Source: JANRJY01 sp033763735
GTDB taxonomy: Bacteria > Bacteroidota > Bacteroidia > Cytophagales > UBA9547
Assembly: GCA_033763735.1 (NCBI GenBank)
Contig: JANRJY010000021.1
Span: forward strand, 5,059-69,058
Length of the DNA: 64,000 nt
Direction: 5' to 3'
The first letter of the stretch is position 1. Each line of letters opens with the position of its first letter. This document shows positions 25,001 to 34,388 of this stretch, in pieces. The position numbers were made by a program, and so were the translations under genes. The notes below the pieces were generated by a model. That model made no database searches and had not been told where the DNA came from. It saw only the letters and a list, made by a program, of their open reading frames with translations.

Positions 25001-26641
25001 ATGCCAAAACTAACCCAAACCCCTGCCTATAAAGCCCTTCAAGCACATTATAATCAAGTGAAAGATGTGCAAATGAAAGATTTGTTTGCAAATGATCCCG
25101 AACGTTTTAATAAATATTCCATTCAGTTTAATGACATTCTGCTCGATTATTCAAAAAACAGAATTACAAGTGAAACAATGTCACTTCTGATAAATCTTGC
25201 CAAAGAAATGCAAGTAGGAGATTGGGCTGGCAAAATGTACATGGGTGAAAAAATTAATTTTACCGAACAACGAGCTGTGCTGCATACCGCATTGCGCAAT
25301 AGAAGCAACACTCCGGTATTTTTTGAGGGTAAAGATGTAATGCCTGATGTGAATAAGGTATTGGCTCAAATGAAGGACTTTTGTGGTAAAATTCATACAG
25401 GCACATGGAAGGGATACACCGGAAAATCCATTTCCGATGTAGTAAATATTGGCATAGGAGGCTCTGATTTGGGTCCTGTAATGGTAACAGAAGCATTAAA
25501 ACCTTATGCCAAAGCAGGAATGCGCGTGCACTTTGTTAGCAATGTGGATGGCACACATATTGCAGAAACACTCAAAAAAGTAAATCCTGAAACAACTTTA
25601 TTCATAGTGGCATCAAAAACTTTTACCACCCAAGAAACTATCGCCAATGCTGATACAGCGAAATCTTGGTTTTTAAAAACTGCAATGGATGAAAAAGCTG
25701 TTGCCAAGCATTTTATTGCACTAAGTACCAATGCAAAAGCGGTTTCAGCTTTTGGTATAGATACAGCTAATATGTTTGAATTTTGGGATTGGGTAGGAGG
25801 TCGATATTCACTTTGGAGTGCAATTGGCTTATCTATAGCCCTTTATATTGGATTTGATAATTTTGAAGAGTTATTGACTGGTGCACATGAAATGGACAAC
25901 CATTTCGCTACAGCCGATTGGGATAAAAATATGCCGGTAATTTTAGCTTTATTAGGCATATGGTACAACAATTTCTTTGGAGCGCACAGCGAAGCATTAT
26001 TACCTTACGACCAGTATATGCACCGATTTGCAGCCTATTTCCAACAAGGAGATATGGAAAGTAACGGTAAGTTCGTTACTCGTAATGGGGAAGAAGTGGA
26101 TTATGAAACAGGACCTATTATTTGGGGTGAACCTGGAACCAATGGTCAGCATGCATTTTATCAGCTAATTCATCAAGGTACTAAATTAATTCCATGCGAT
26201 TTTCTGGCACCTGCTCAGACGCACAACCCTCTTGGTGAGCATCATAAAATGTTATTATCAAACTTCTTTGCTCAAACAGAGGCACTTATGAAAGGTAAAA
26301 CTGCTTTCGAAGCTAAAGCCGAACTCGAAAAATCCGGAATGAATGCTGCCGACATTGCGGCTTTATTGCCTCACAAAGTTTTCAAAGGTAACCGACCAAC
26401 TAATTCTATTATGTTCAAAAAGCTGACTCCCAAAGTGTTAGGGTCTCTTATTGCCATGTACGAGCACAAAATATTTGTTCAAGGAATTATTTGGGAAATC
26501 AATTCATTTGACCAATGGGGAGTGGAACTTGGCAAACAATTGGCAAAAGCAATATTGCCGGAACTTGAAGGAACTTCAGCAATTTCTACACACGATGCAT
26601 CAACAAATGGGTTAATAAATTGGTGGAAGAAAAATAGCTAA
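25001..26641 (+). CDS. pgi: Glucose-6-phosphate isomerase
   Basis: A 546-residue phosphoglucose isomerase of full family length. It interconverts glucose-6-phosphate and fructose-6-phosphate in the cytoplasm. IGIGGSDLGPVMVTEAL, VGGRYSLWSAIGLS (signature 1), GEPGTNGQHAFYQLIHQG and FDQWGVELGKQLAK (signature 2) are all present, with active-site Glu, His and Lys positions intact by eye. It starts 5 bp after the HEPN gene stop, which may mean cotranscription with the MNT/HEPN pair. Confidence 0.97.
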   Translation: MPKLTQTPAYKALQAHYNQVKDVQMKDLFANDPERFNKYSIQFNDILLDYSKNRITSETMSLLINLAKEMQVGDWAGKMYMGEKINFTEQRAVLHTALRNRSNTPVFFEGKDVMPDVNKVLAQMKDFCGKIHTGTWKGYTGKSISDVVNIGIGGSDLGPVMVTEALKPYAKAGMRVHFVSNVDGTHIAETLKKVNPETTLFIVASKTFTTQETIANADTAKSWFLKTAMDEKAVAKHFIALSTNAKAVSAFGIDTANMFEFWDWVGGRYSLWSAIGLSIALYIGFDNFEELLTGAHEMDNHFATADWDKNMPVILALLGIWYNNFFGAHSEALLPYDQYMHRFAAYFQQGDMESNGKFVTRNGEEVDYETGPIIWGEPGTNGQHAFYQLIHQGTKLIPCDFLAPAQTHNPLGEHHKMLLSNFFAQTEALMKGKTAFEAKAELEKSGMNAADIAALLPHKVFKGNRPTNSIMFKKLTPKVLGSLIAMYEHKIFVQGIIWEINSFDQWGVELGKQLAKAILPELEGTSAISTHDASTNGLINWWKKNS

Positions 26642-26723
26642 ATCAATTTTTTACTTACATATTCATCGTTTTTGTTTCTCAAAATGGATATTTACATTAG
26701 TTTTGGGAAACAAACTATTGATT

Positions 26724-28898
26724 ATGAAACACAATCTTTTCTTTGCTGCTTGTTTAATTATGTTAGCAAGTGCAATTATTGCTCAACCTAATGTATATTT
26801 TGGAAATCCTTATGGTGCAACATCTAACACAGTAAGTGGTACTGGTTTAGTAAGTTTTTTAGTTAACAACAATTTTAATAATATCCCTGCCTATCAAACT
26901 TTCAAAATCTTTGATGGTAAAAATGTATTTTGGGAAAGTCAATCTAATTTTTCAGTAGGATATTATGGTTCTGAATTTCCATTTTCCGTACCCGGAAATG
27001 CTTTAAAAGGTGGATTAAATGTATATTCAATACTTGGTAGTGCAGGTAATATAGCATTTAAAATTCCAGATAATACCATTACAATTGATGGAATATTAAA
27101 TGAAAGTTATTGGAATACCCTTCCCCATATTGCCAATTTCCCCATAATCTGCAATGGGTGTATCACAAGTTCAATAACTAGCACATTTGCGTTTAATGTG
27201 TTTTATGATTCAAAAAATATATATGTTGGAGTAAATGTAGTGGATAAAACTCCAGTTATTACTTTTAATGGATTTGGAAATGATGATGGAATAGAAGTTT
27301 ATTTTGATGCGTATGAATGTAGATGCAATTATTGGCAAAATAATACTCCTCAAACAGTAGCTCAAACCATACAACTGATAAAAGGATACAATTTGGCAGG
27401 TGATACCATAATGTATTGGCCACCTTCAAATTATGGAACATTAAATCGCACAATAACAGGAATAAAGGCAAGAATAAATACCACTACTTTAACATCAGGA
27501 TTATATTGGTCGAGAAATAATTCAAATTTAAGTCCAGTTTCAATTGAAGGTCCTGGTTATTTTATGGAAATGATTATTCCATTAAGTACATTTTTTGGTG
27601 ATTCTACTGTAATTCCAAATTTAGGTCAAACTTTTGGATTTGATATAGCTTTAAATGATACTCAATATGGAAATTATCGAAACTCTCAACTCCAGTGGGG
27701 AAATACAAGTGGAGTAAATAATATGTTTCAGACCTCTTCAGGATTCGGTCAGTTTAAATTTGGTAATAAATATAATAATGATTCATTAGCTTTTAGAGGT
27801 AATGTTACTAATTATGGTACTTTAACTATCACGGCTTTTAATATCCCAAATTCTATTGTTGGTATTTCAATTCCATCTACAATTACTTCTGGAAGTATTT
27901 TACAATTGCCAATTAATGCCAATTCAGGTCTGCCAATATCATATTCTACTTCAAATGCTCAAGTAATTAGCATTTCCGGAAACATGCTGATTCCTCTAAC
28001 TAATGGTGTTGTGACGATTACTGCTACTCAGGCTGGAAATCAATATTATTTACCTGCAGCAACAGTCACCTATATCGTTACGAATAAAATGCCCCTTCAA
28101 AATCAATCAATTATTGGCTTTAATTTGCCAAATAGTTTAACTCTAGGAGGCTCAAATTTTGTATTGCAAGCTACAGCTACCTCAGGTCTACCTCTAGCAT
28201 ATACAAGTAGTGATACCAATATAGTCAAAATAACAGGTAATACTTTAATTCCTAAAAAGAAAGGTATAGTAATTATTGCTGCCTTACAAAGTGGGAATGA
28301 TTACTATAATCCAGCTCCGACCTTGACTAAGTCTATGACCGTAGTTTCTGTTACTGTGGTTTCAGTTACAGGCAAGCTCAATCAATCCATTCTTGGTTTT
28401 AATATACCATCAACCATACAGGTAGGAGGTGATATAATATTACTCAATGCAACAGCAACCTCCGGATTGCCCATTATTTATGCATCAAGTAATTCACAAA
28501 TTGCCTCAATATTGAATAATAGTAGTTTATTTGCTTTAACCCCCGGAATTGTCACAATTACCGCTTCTCAAATTGGCAATTCTTCTTATAATCCTATTTC
28601 AAAATCTATTTCAATTCAAATATTACCAAATACGACATCAGGCAATAACACTATTATTGGTACAAATACTTTAACCGGAATTTTAAGTGATTTAGAAATA
28701 ACAGAATTAATAGTATATCCAAACCCTACAAGTGGAACATTCACTATCGATATTAAGGATGAAAAAGATGAAAAAATTACCGTTTATAATTGTTTCGGTG
28801 AGATAATTACCACAATTTCTAAAGGTACATATAAATTAAACAAAGGGTTTTATTTCCTAAAGTATAAATACCAATCTCGAAAACTTATAGTTGAATAA
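26724..28898 (+). CDS. Secreted CBM9-like protein with Ig-like repeats and T9SS domain
   Basis: The ATG at 26724 gives a good signal peptide (MKHNLFFAACLIMLASAIIAQ), so it is preferred over the upstream TTG 26703. Residues about 110-340 resemble family 9 carbohydrate-binding or DOMON-like modules: TIDGILNESYWNTLPHIANF, NIYVGVNVVDKTP, DGIEVYFDAYE and FGFDIALND. Three Ig-like repeats follow, each with an SGLP...YSTSN/YTSSD/YASSN core and a VTITATQxGNxxY ending. A short TSGNNTIIGTNTLTG linker leads into a type A T9SS sorting domain (LIVYPNPTSGTF). It is likely a surface glycan-binding protein. No catalytic domain was seen. Confidence 0.8.
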   Translation: MKHNLFFAACLIMLASAIIAQPNVYFGNPYGATSNTVSGTGLVSFLVNNNFNNIPAYQTFKIFDGKNVFWESQSNFSVGYYGSEFPFSVPGNALKGGLNVYSILGSAGNIAFKIPDNTITIDGILNESYWNTLPHIANFPIICNGCITSSITSTFAFNVFYDSKNIYVGVNVVDKTPVITFNGFGNDDGIEVYFDAYECRCNYWQNNTPQTVAQTIQLIKGYNLAGDTIMYWPPSNYGTLNRTITGIKARINTTTLTSGLYWSRNNSNLSPVSIEGPGYFMEMIIPLSTFFGDSTVIPNLGQTFGFDIALNDTQYGNYRNSQLQWGNTSGVNNMFQTSSGFGQFKFGNKYNNDSLAFRGNVTNYGTLTITAFNIPNSIVGISIPSTITSGSILQLPINANSGLPISYSTSNAQVISISGNMLIPLTNGVVTITATQAGNQYYLPAATVTYIVTNKMPLQNQSIIGFNLPNSLTLGGSNFVLQATATSGLPLAYTSSDTNIVKITGNTLIPKKKGIVIIAALQSGNDYYNPAPTLTKSMTVVSVTVVSVTGKLNQSILGFNIPSTIQVGGDIILLNATATSGLPIIYASSNSQIASILNNSSLFALTPGIVTITASQIGNSSYNPISKSISIQILPNTTSGNNTIIGTNTLTGILSDLEITELIVYPNPTSGTFTIDIKDEKDEKITVYNCFGEIITTISKGTYKLNKGFYFLKYKYQSRKLIVE

Positions 28899-28906
28899 TT
28901 TATAAA

Positions 28907-29143
28907 TTACTTCCCTTTCGAAGCTTTTGGTGTTTCTATTTGCTGAGATTTGTCTTTCCACAATATAGCAACGAATTCCAATGCAAATCCTAAAGTAACA
29001 ATTGCGGGGCCTAATGTGATTCCTAAAAAACCGAATCCATAAGGTTCTTTGTCTAAGGTCATCACAAAAAAACCTAAAAATAATACCCCTATTCCCGCAA
29101 GTAAGAGGATATAATTCATTCTACCGAAAACTAATTTATTCAT
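28907..29143 (-). CDS. DUF3098 small membrane protein
   Basis: A 78-residue protein with two transmembrane helices (LLLAGIGVLFLGFFVMTL and LGPAIVTLGFALEFVAILW) joined by a short loop with GFGFLGITLGP. The N-terminal RMNYILL fits the Bacteroidota DUF3098 family, whose members often lie near ftsX-type genes. Function is unknown. It is transcribed leftward, downstream of recF, and separated from it by a long inverted repeat. Confidence 0.8.
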   Translation of the reverse strand: MNKLVFGRMNYILLLAGIGVLFLGFFVMTLDKEPYGFGFLGITLGPAIVTLGFALEFVAILWKDKSQQIETPKASKGK

Positions 29144-29196
29144 AATGTTCTAAATAACGCTGCAAGTTATAAAAATATTATCCTTTCAAGTGCTCA

Positions 29197-29286
29197 AATT
29201 TAACTTTTTGATTTTCATCCAAACTTTTTCTTTGAGGAGAAAATTAAAAAGAGGCATCAAAGCATAGAAAATCAAAAAGTTAAATT
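29197..29286. repeat. 90-bp element with perfect 20-bp inverted repeats
   Basis: The arm 29197-29216 is the exact reverse complement of 29267-29286, with a 50-nt spacer that contains smaller imperfect inverted repeats. It ends 1 bp before the recF stop codon on the minus strand. It could be a long hairpin terminator or processing site between recF and the DUF3098 gene, or a miniature inverted-repeat element. Confidence 0.7.
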
Positions 29287-29287
29287 A

Positions 29288-30388
29288 CTAATTAATAAGT
29301 TTGCCATTTTGCAACATAAATGTTGTTGGGGCTTGATTGAGTGTTCTCATTAATTGTAATGACCTTTCTGGTCGGGCATCTGTAATAAATACTTGTCCAA
29401 ATGTTTGATTATTAATCAATTTTATTAGTTTAAAAATTCTGGCATCGTCCAATTTGTCAAATATATCGTCCAACAATAATATAGGTTTTGTTTGCTTATG
29501 GTGGTACAATATTTCAAAATTTGCCAGTTTCAAAGCTACTAAAAAAGATTTTTTTTGACCCTGGGAGCCCGTTTTTTTGACAAGATTATTATTTGAATAA
29601 TAATCAAATTCATCTGTATGGATTCCAATAGTAGTACGTTGCAATGCTATATCCTTTTGAAGGCATAATTGTAATTGAAGTTCAAAATTTTCGAAACCTG
29701 ACTTGCTTGAATATTCAATATTAACAATTTCTTTTTCAGACGTTAAAAAAGAATATGATTTTATAAAATAAGGTAAAAATTCATTTAAAAATGTAATTCT
29801 TCTGGTCGAAATACGTGTGTTTTTTTCCGAAAGTATTTTGTTGTAGGGTTCAATTTGGGCATGGTCTAATTTGTTGTTTTCATAAAATACTTTTAATAAA
29901 GCATTTCTTTGTTTGAGAATATGATTGTAAATAATCAAATCTTCCATATATTCTGAATCAATCTGACACAATATGGTATCAAAAAATTTTCGTCTGATAC
30001 CACTTACGCCATCTATCATTTCTGAATCATCAGGCGAAATAAGAACTAATGGAAATTTGCCAATATGCGCACTGAGTTTTGAATATTCGATACCACCATA
30101 TTTTACAATTTTTTTTTCACCTTGTCGCATAGCACAGGTAATTTCATTGTTCTCACCCTGATTACTAAAAATTCCTTTTATTCTGAAAAAGTCAGATCCA
30201 AATTTGAACGTGAGATTTTCTCCATTTGAAAATGCACTTTTGGTCATACCTAAATAATATATGGCATCAAGCAAATTTGTTTTGCCTGCACCATTTTCGC
30301 CAAATATACATTGAGTCCCTTCCGAAAAAGTGCAATCAAGTGATTCAATATTTTTAAAACTTTGGATTTTGATTTCGGATAAATACAA
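29288..30388 (-). CDS. recF: DNA replication/repair protein RecF
   Basis: An SMC-like ATPase that loads RecA with RecO and RecR at ssDNA gaps. No ATG is available. TTG 30388 gives the normal RecF N-terminus (YLSEIKIQSFKNIESLDC), while TTG 30436 would add 16 residues. From the preferred start, Walker A GENGAGKTN is at about 30-38. The ABC signature SQGQKKSFLVALKLA lies near residue 285 and Walker B KPILLLDDIFDKLD follows. The length of about 366 residues fits the family. It is divergent from pdhA; dnaA and dnaN are not adjacent, as is usual outside the classic origin cluster. Confidence 0.93.
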   Translation of the reverse strand: MYLSEIKIQSFKNIESLDCTFSEGTQCIFGENGAGKTNLLDAIYYLGMTKSAFSNGENLTFKFGSDFFRIKGIFSNQGENNEITCAMRQGEKKIVKYGGIEYSKLSAHIGKFPLVLISPDDSEMIDGVSGIRRKFFDTILCQIDSEYMEDLIIYNHILKQRNALLKVFYENNKLDHAQIEPYNKILSEKNTRISTRRITFLNEFLPYFIKSYSFLTSEKEIVNIEYSSKSGFENFELQLQLCLQKDIALQRTTIGIHTDEFDYYSNNNLVKKTGSQGQKKSFLVALKLANFEILYHHKQTKPILLLDDIFDKLDDARIFKLIKLINNQTFGQVFITDARPERSLQLMRTLNQAPTTFMLQNGKLIN

Positions 30389-30507
30389 TCTGCAGAATTT
30401 AATGCCTTTAAAATCTAAATTGATTTTAAACCCCAAATTTACGCCTCAAATTTTCATTATTAAACAAATACCTTTAATATTGCAGTTCGTTTGTCGACAT
30501 AATATAA

Positions 30508-31557
30508 ATGGCAACCCTGGAAAAATCAACTTCAAAATCGAACGGAAAAGGAGCAGCCTCCGATGCCGCCAAAAAGTTTAATAAAGAAACATACATGTTT
30601 TGGTACGAAAACATGGAGTTAATGCGCAAATTTGAAGAAAAGGCAGGTCAACTTTATGGACAACAAAAAATAAAAGGTTTTTGTCATTTGTATATTGGTC
30701 AGGAAGCTTGTGCAGCCGGTGCAGTATCTGCCTTAAAAAAAGGCGACAAATACCTTACTTCATATCGCGATCATGCCATACCATTTGCTTTAGGTACAGA
30801 TCCTAAATTAGTTATGGCAGAACTTTTTGCTAAGTCAACCGGTATTTCGAAAGGGAAAGGCGGTTCAATGCATATATTTGATAAAGAACATGGTTTTATG
30901 GGTGGACATGGAATTGTAGGCGGACAAATACCACTCGGGGCAGGAATTGCTTTCGCTGAAAAATATAATAATACAGGTAATGTATGTGTTTGTTATATGG
31001 GCGATGGTGCGGTACGTCAAGGTTCATTTCACGAAACATTGAATATGGCAATGCTTTGGAAATTGCCAGTGATTTTTGTAATTGAAAATAATGGATACGC
31101 AATGGGTACTTCTGTTGAACGTACTTCTAACGTAAGAGAACTTTATACATTAGGGGAAGCGTATGATATGCCTTCTGAACCTGTTGACGGAATGCGATGT
31201 GAAGATGTTCATATTGCAGTTGCAAAGGCGGCTGAAAGAGCAAGGAAAGGCGAAGGACCAACGTTATTGGAATTTAGAACTTATCGTTACAGAGGGCATT
31301 CCATGTCAGATCCTGCCAAGTACAGGAGTAAAGAAGAAGTTGAATCATACAAAAAACAAGATCCAATAGAGCAAGTAAAAGAAACTATTCTTAAAAATAA
31401 ATACGCTACTGAGGCAGAATTGGAAGCAATTGTTGAGAAAGTAAATATTAAAGTAAAAGAATCCGTGGATTTTGCTGAAGTATCACCATATCCGGATGCT
31501 TCAGATGCATATAAAGATGTATATGTACAAACAGATTATCCATATATAATGGAGTAA
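30508..31557 (+). CDS. pdhA: Pyruvate dehydrogenase E1 component alpha subunit
   Basis: A 349-residue thiamine-diphosphate-dependent E1 alpha. It decarboxylates pyruvate and acetylates lipoyl-E2 in the pyruvate dehydrogenase complex. The ThDP motif is GDG (165-167) to ENN (193-195). The phosphorylation-loop region YRYRGHSMSDPAKYRS is present, and HGIVGGQIPLGAG matches E1 alpha and not the long single-chain E1. The first ~20 residues are basic and Ser/Ala-rich. The E1 beta gene is not adjacent. The next gene starts 33 bp downstream. Confidence 0.94.
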   Translation: MATLEKSTSKSNGKGAASDAAKKFNKETYMFWYENMELMRKFEEKAGQLYGQQKIKGFCHLYIGQEACAAGAVSALKKGDKYLTSYRDHAIPFALGTDPKLVMAELFAKSTGISKGKGGSMHIFDKEHGFMGGHGIVGGQIPLGAGIAFAEKYNNTGNVCVCYMGDGAVRQGSFHETLNMAMLWKLPVIFVIENNGYAMGTSVERTSNVRELYTLGEAYDMPSEPVDGMRCEDVHIAVAKAAERARKGEGPTLLEFRTYRYRGHSMSDPAKYRSKEEVESYKKQDPIEQVKETILKNKYATEAELEAIVEKVNIKVKESVDFAEVSPYPDASDAYKDVYVQTDYPYIME

Positions 31558-31590
31558 AAATTTAAAAAAGAAGAATTATTACAATTACAA

Positions 31591-32295
31591 ATGGCAAAGA
31601 AGGAAAGTAAGTTAGAGGAACTTTTAGAACAACCTGAACAAATCATTGACGATATTCAGGAAGGTAAATTTTTGGAGTTTTTTAATGCGTACCGAAATAT
31701 TATTATATATGTTGGAGGTGGTATTTTAACAGTTGTTTTAGGATTTGTATTGTTCAAATATTGGACTACCTCCCAAAACGAGGAAGCCCAAAATACCATG
31801 TTTCAGGCGGTATACTATTTTGAGTCTGATTCATTAAATAAAGCTTTGAATGGAGATGGTAATAATCCCGGAATGGTGGACATTATCAGCGATTATCCTT
31901 TTACAAAGGCAGCAAATATGGCTAATTTTTATGCTGGCGTAATTTGTTTAAAACAAGGCAAATATGATGAGGCTATTGATTATTTGAAAAGTTTTGGAGC
32001 TTCAGATTTGCTAATACAAGCACGAGCTTATTCATTAATTGGAGATGCCTACATGGAGCTTAAACAATATGACGATGCCATTTCTTATTATAAAAAGGCC
32101 TCAGAATACAAACCAACCAAACAATTTACTCCGGATTATTTGATGAAACTTGGCTTGGCTTACGAGTTGAATAGTAACTTTGAAGAAGCAGCAAAGGCAT
32201 ATAATGATATTATCGAAAAATTTCCTAATAGCATGAAATTGAACGATGCTAAAAAACTTAAAGCAATGAATGAAGCCAAAGTGGCTTCAAATTAA
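31591..32295 (+). CDS. Membrane-anchored TPR protein (YfgM-like)
   Basis: A 234-residue protein. A charged cytoplasmic N-terminus (about 1-35) precedes one transmembrane helix (IIIYVGGGILTVVLGFVLF, about 37-58). A periplasmic region follows with at least three TPR units (ANFYAGVICLKQGKYDEAIDYL, ARAYSLIGDAYMELKQYDDA, YLMKLGLAYELNSNFEEAAK). The layout is that of YfgM-type tetratricopeptide proteins associated with envelope protein folding or secretion. It probably shares a transcript with pdhA and abuts the next ORF. The specific partner is unknown. Confidence 0.8.
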   Translation: MAKKESKLEELLEQPEQIIDDIQEGKFLEFFNAYRNIIIYVGGGILTVVLGFVLFKYWTTSQNEEAQNTMFQAVYYFESDSLNKALNGDGNNPGMVDIISDYPFTKAANMANFYAGVICLKQGKYDEAIDYLKSFGASDLLIQARAYSLIGDAYMELKQYDDAISYYKKASEYKPTKQFTPDYLMKLGLAYELNSNFEEAAKAYNDIIEKFPNSMKLNDAKKLKAMNEAKVASN

Positions 32296-32319
32296 TTGAT
32301 TAACCCTCATGCACGTTTC

Positions 32320-32718
32320 ATGCGTAGCGTTTTTTATTACAGGCTTATTTTTATGGTTGCAGCTTGTATGCTACACGCTTGTATGCCTAATCAATATAGT
32401 ACTAAGCCCAAACCAATTACTATTAGTAGTTCAAAACTAAAGCAAATTCAAAGACTTCATAAAACTAAAAACAGAGAAGCAATTCGAGTGTATGACAGCA
32501 GAATAGTTCGTTGGGATATAATTAATAGAAATAAAGTAAGGGGTCGCAGACCAATGGAACGTAAAAATTATATTAATGCCAGTATGAAAAATCGTAAAGC
32601 ACAATATCGAGCTTACGTAAAGAAAAAGAAATCCAATAAAAACTATGAATTTTATCGTGAATCGATAAAACAAAATGAATTGGCAGAGAAAACCAGTTTT
32701 TCTATTTACGACAAATAA
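32320..32718 (+). CDS. Putative small basic lipoprotein, unknown function
   Basis: About 132 residues from ATG 32320 (TTG 32296 is the alternative). A hydrophobic start (SVFYYRLIFMVAACMLHAC) ends in a lipobox-like LHAC. The remainder is strongly basic and Tyr/Arg/Lys-rich (RMERKNYINAS-like segments, KKKKSNKNYEFYRES). No family is recognised. Between the TPR and lipoprotein genes with spacings of 24 and 3 bp, it belongs to the same operon. The basic surface could bind nucleic acid or anionic polymer, which is inference. Confidence 0.6.
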   Translation: MRSVFYYRLIFMVAACMLHACMPNQYSTKPKPITISSSKLKQIQRLHKTKNREAIRVYDSRIVRWDIINRNKVRGRRPMERKNYINASMKNRKAQYRAYVKKKKSNKNYEFYRESIKQNELAEKTSFSIYDK

Positions 32719-32721
32719 AAA

Positions 32722-33549
32722 TTGGACTTCAAACAGGTGTTTCGCTTAATAATTTTAATTTTTTCTGCATTTATTATTTTTTCATGTCAAAAAACAACAG
32801 AGTTGGTACCGGTTTTGGGATGGAACAATGTTTACCCATATTTGAACACCTCAACCACCGGAGTGGCATCAACCACTGGGTTTAATAAGTCATTAATAAA
32901 TTCAATTGATACAAAATTAAAAAGCTATCTGGATTCAATGCCTATTCCGGCAACATTATCGACAGATTCATTGAGTTTAATTAATCAATCATTGTTCGTA
33001 GTTCAAAGAAATGGCACAGACGCAACACCTTTTACAGGATTAATGACTGGAAGCCCGTTTTCGTCTATATCCTTGAATTTATTGCAAATGATCACTCTAA
33101 AAAACAAACCATTCGCAGAGATTAGTGCAAGTGATAGTATTTTTGCTTGGTTTCCAATGAGTACAAACTATATTAATACTGATGGGTCAATGGAAGATAT
33201 ATCACTAAGGTTGGATAGTGCCTTAGTGAAATCGCTTTCTCAAACATTGATTTTTTTTCCGGATGGTTATTATATATTCGTGAACAATTTGGATCAAAAC
33301 CTAAATTCCTTTGGCATATATCAAATTGCTGTAAATGGTGATGGGTTACCACAAGGTATAATTTATAAATCACAAAAATCCGGTAAAAAATTTACAAATC
33401 CTCCAATAAACAAACCTCCTTATTCTCAAAGGTGGCAAGGGTTTGGAATTTGGGGATTAGCTCCTAGCAGATTTTACCCTGCCGTGCTAATTAATACCCG
33501 ACCCGCAATTGATGCAGTTGTACTAACTATGAAGCCAATTGGTTTTTAA
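32722..33549 (+). CDS. Secreted lipoprotein, unknown function
   Basis: A 275-residue protein starting at TTG 32722. It has a signal peptide and lipobox (IILIFSAFIIFSCQK; Cys about residue 22), so it is probably an outer-membrane or periplasmic lipoprotein. The body has no recognised domain. It contains repeated Ser/Thr/Asp patterns and an aromatic-rich C-terminus (PPYSQRWQGFGIWGLAPSRFYP). It ends with a 4-bp convergent overlap with murI. Operon neighbours suggest an envelope role only weakly. Confidence 0.65.
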   Translation: MDFKQVFRLIILIFSAFIIFSCQKTTELVPVLGWNNVYPYLNTSTTGVASTTGFNKSLINSIDTKLKSYLDSMPIPATLSTDSLSLINQSLFVVQRNGTDATPFTGLMTGSPFSSISLNLLQMITLKNKPFAEISASDSIFAWFPMSTNYINTDGSMEDISLRLDSALVKSLSQTLIFFPDGYYIFVNNLDQNLNSFGIYQIAVNGDGLPQGIIYKSQKSGKKFTNPPINKPPYSQRWQGFGIWGLAPSRFYPAVLINTRPAIDAVVLTMKPIGF

Positions 33550-34352
33550 CTCCATAATGGAAAATGTATTAGCTTTATTTTATCACCAAAAAACATTTTT
33601 GCAGTAGCTTCAAATGATTGTGTAAAATCAGAAACATAAAATACACTATCTGACTTTTTAGTATTGCTCAATAAATTTTCTTTATTAAGAATTGATTTAA
33701 GTTTATCGGAAACTATATCCGTTGAGTCATATAGTTTTATAGAATGATTGTAATAGGCATTTATTTCTTCTTTTATCATTACATAATGCGTGCAACCTAA
33801 AATAAGTGCATCAATATTATTTAATATTTCATTTTGCAAATAATTGTTAATCAGAGTGTTACTGATATTATGATTAAAAAACCCTTCTTCAATCATAGGT
33901 GCAAGTAAAGGAGTAGCCAATGCTGAATAAATCAAATTAGGTTTTCTTCGATGAAGTTTTTCCTGATATACACCGGAAGCTATGGTCGCTTTAGTTGCAA
34001 TCAACCCTACATTTTTTATGTCATCATCATGTGTGATAGCTTCAATTATTGGGTCAATTACACTAATCACAGGGAGTTGACCCTTATACTTGTCCCTTAT
34101 AATTTCATAGGACATACTAGAAGCCGAATTACAAGCAATAACTATTGCTTTGCAACCATGTTCAATAAGAAATTCAGCAATTTTTTCGGAATAACTGATT
34201 ATAGCTTGTTTTGATTTTTCACCGTATGGTAAATGTGCTGTGTCACCAAAATATATAAGTTGTTCGTTTGGCAAAGCCTGAGCTATAGAACGGGCTACTG
34301 TAAGCCCACCTATGCCACTATCGAATATTCCTATGGGTTGGTTGTTATGCAC
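33546..34352 (-). CDS. murI: Glutamate racemase
   Basis: A 268-residue PLP-independent racemase. It makes D-glutamate for peptidoglycan in the cytoplasm. Both catalytic cysteines are in place: C74 in IACNSAS and C187 in LGCTHY. The N-terminal IGIFDSGIGGLTV and GDTAHLPYGEK motifs are typical. It is transcribed opposite to the preceding lipoprotein gene. Together with the dipeptide epimerase further upstream it shows two separate routes involving D-Glu chemistry in this segment. Confidence 0.95.
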   Translation of the reverse strand: MHNNQPIGIFDSGIGGLTVARSIAQALPNEQLIYFGDTAHLPYGEKSKQAIISYSEKIAEFLIEHGCKAIVIACNSASSMSYEIIRDKYKGQLPVISVIDPIIEAITHDDDIKNVGLIATKATIASGVYQEKLHRRKPNLIYSALATPLLAPMIEEGFFNHNISNTLINNYLQNEILNNIDALILGCTHYVMIKEEINAYYNHSIKLYDSTDIVSDKLKSILNKENLLSNTKKSDSVFYVSDFTQSFEATAKMFFGDKIKLIHFPLWS

Positions 34353-34388
34353 AAATAAATTTGGTGCAAGGATAATTGCAATTTTATC

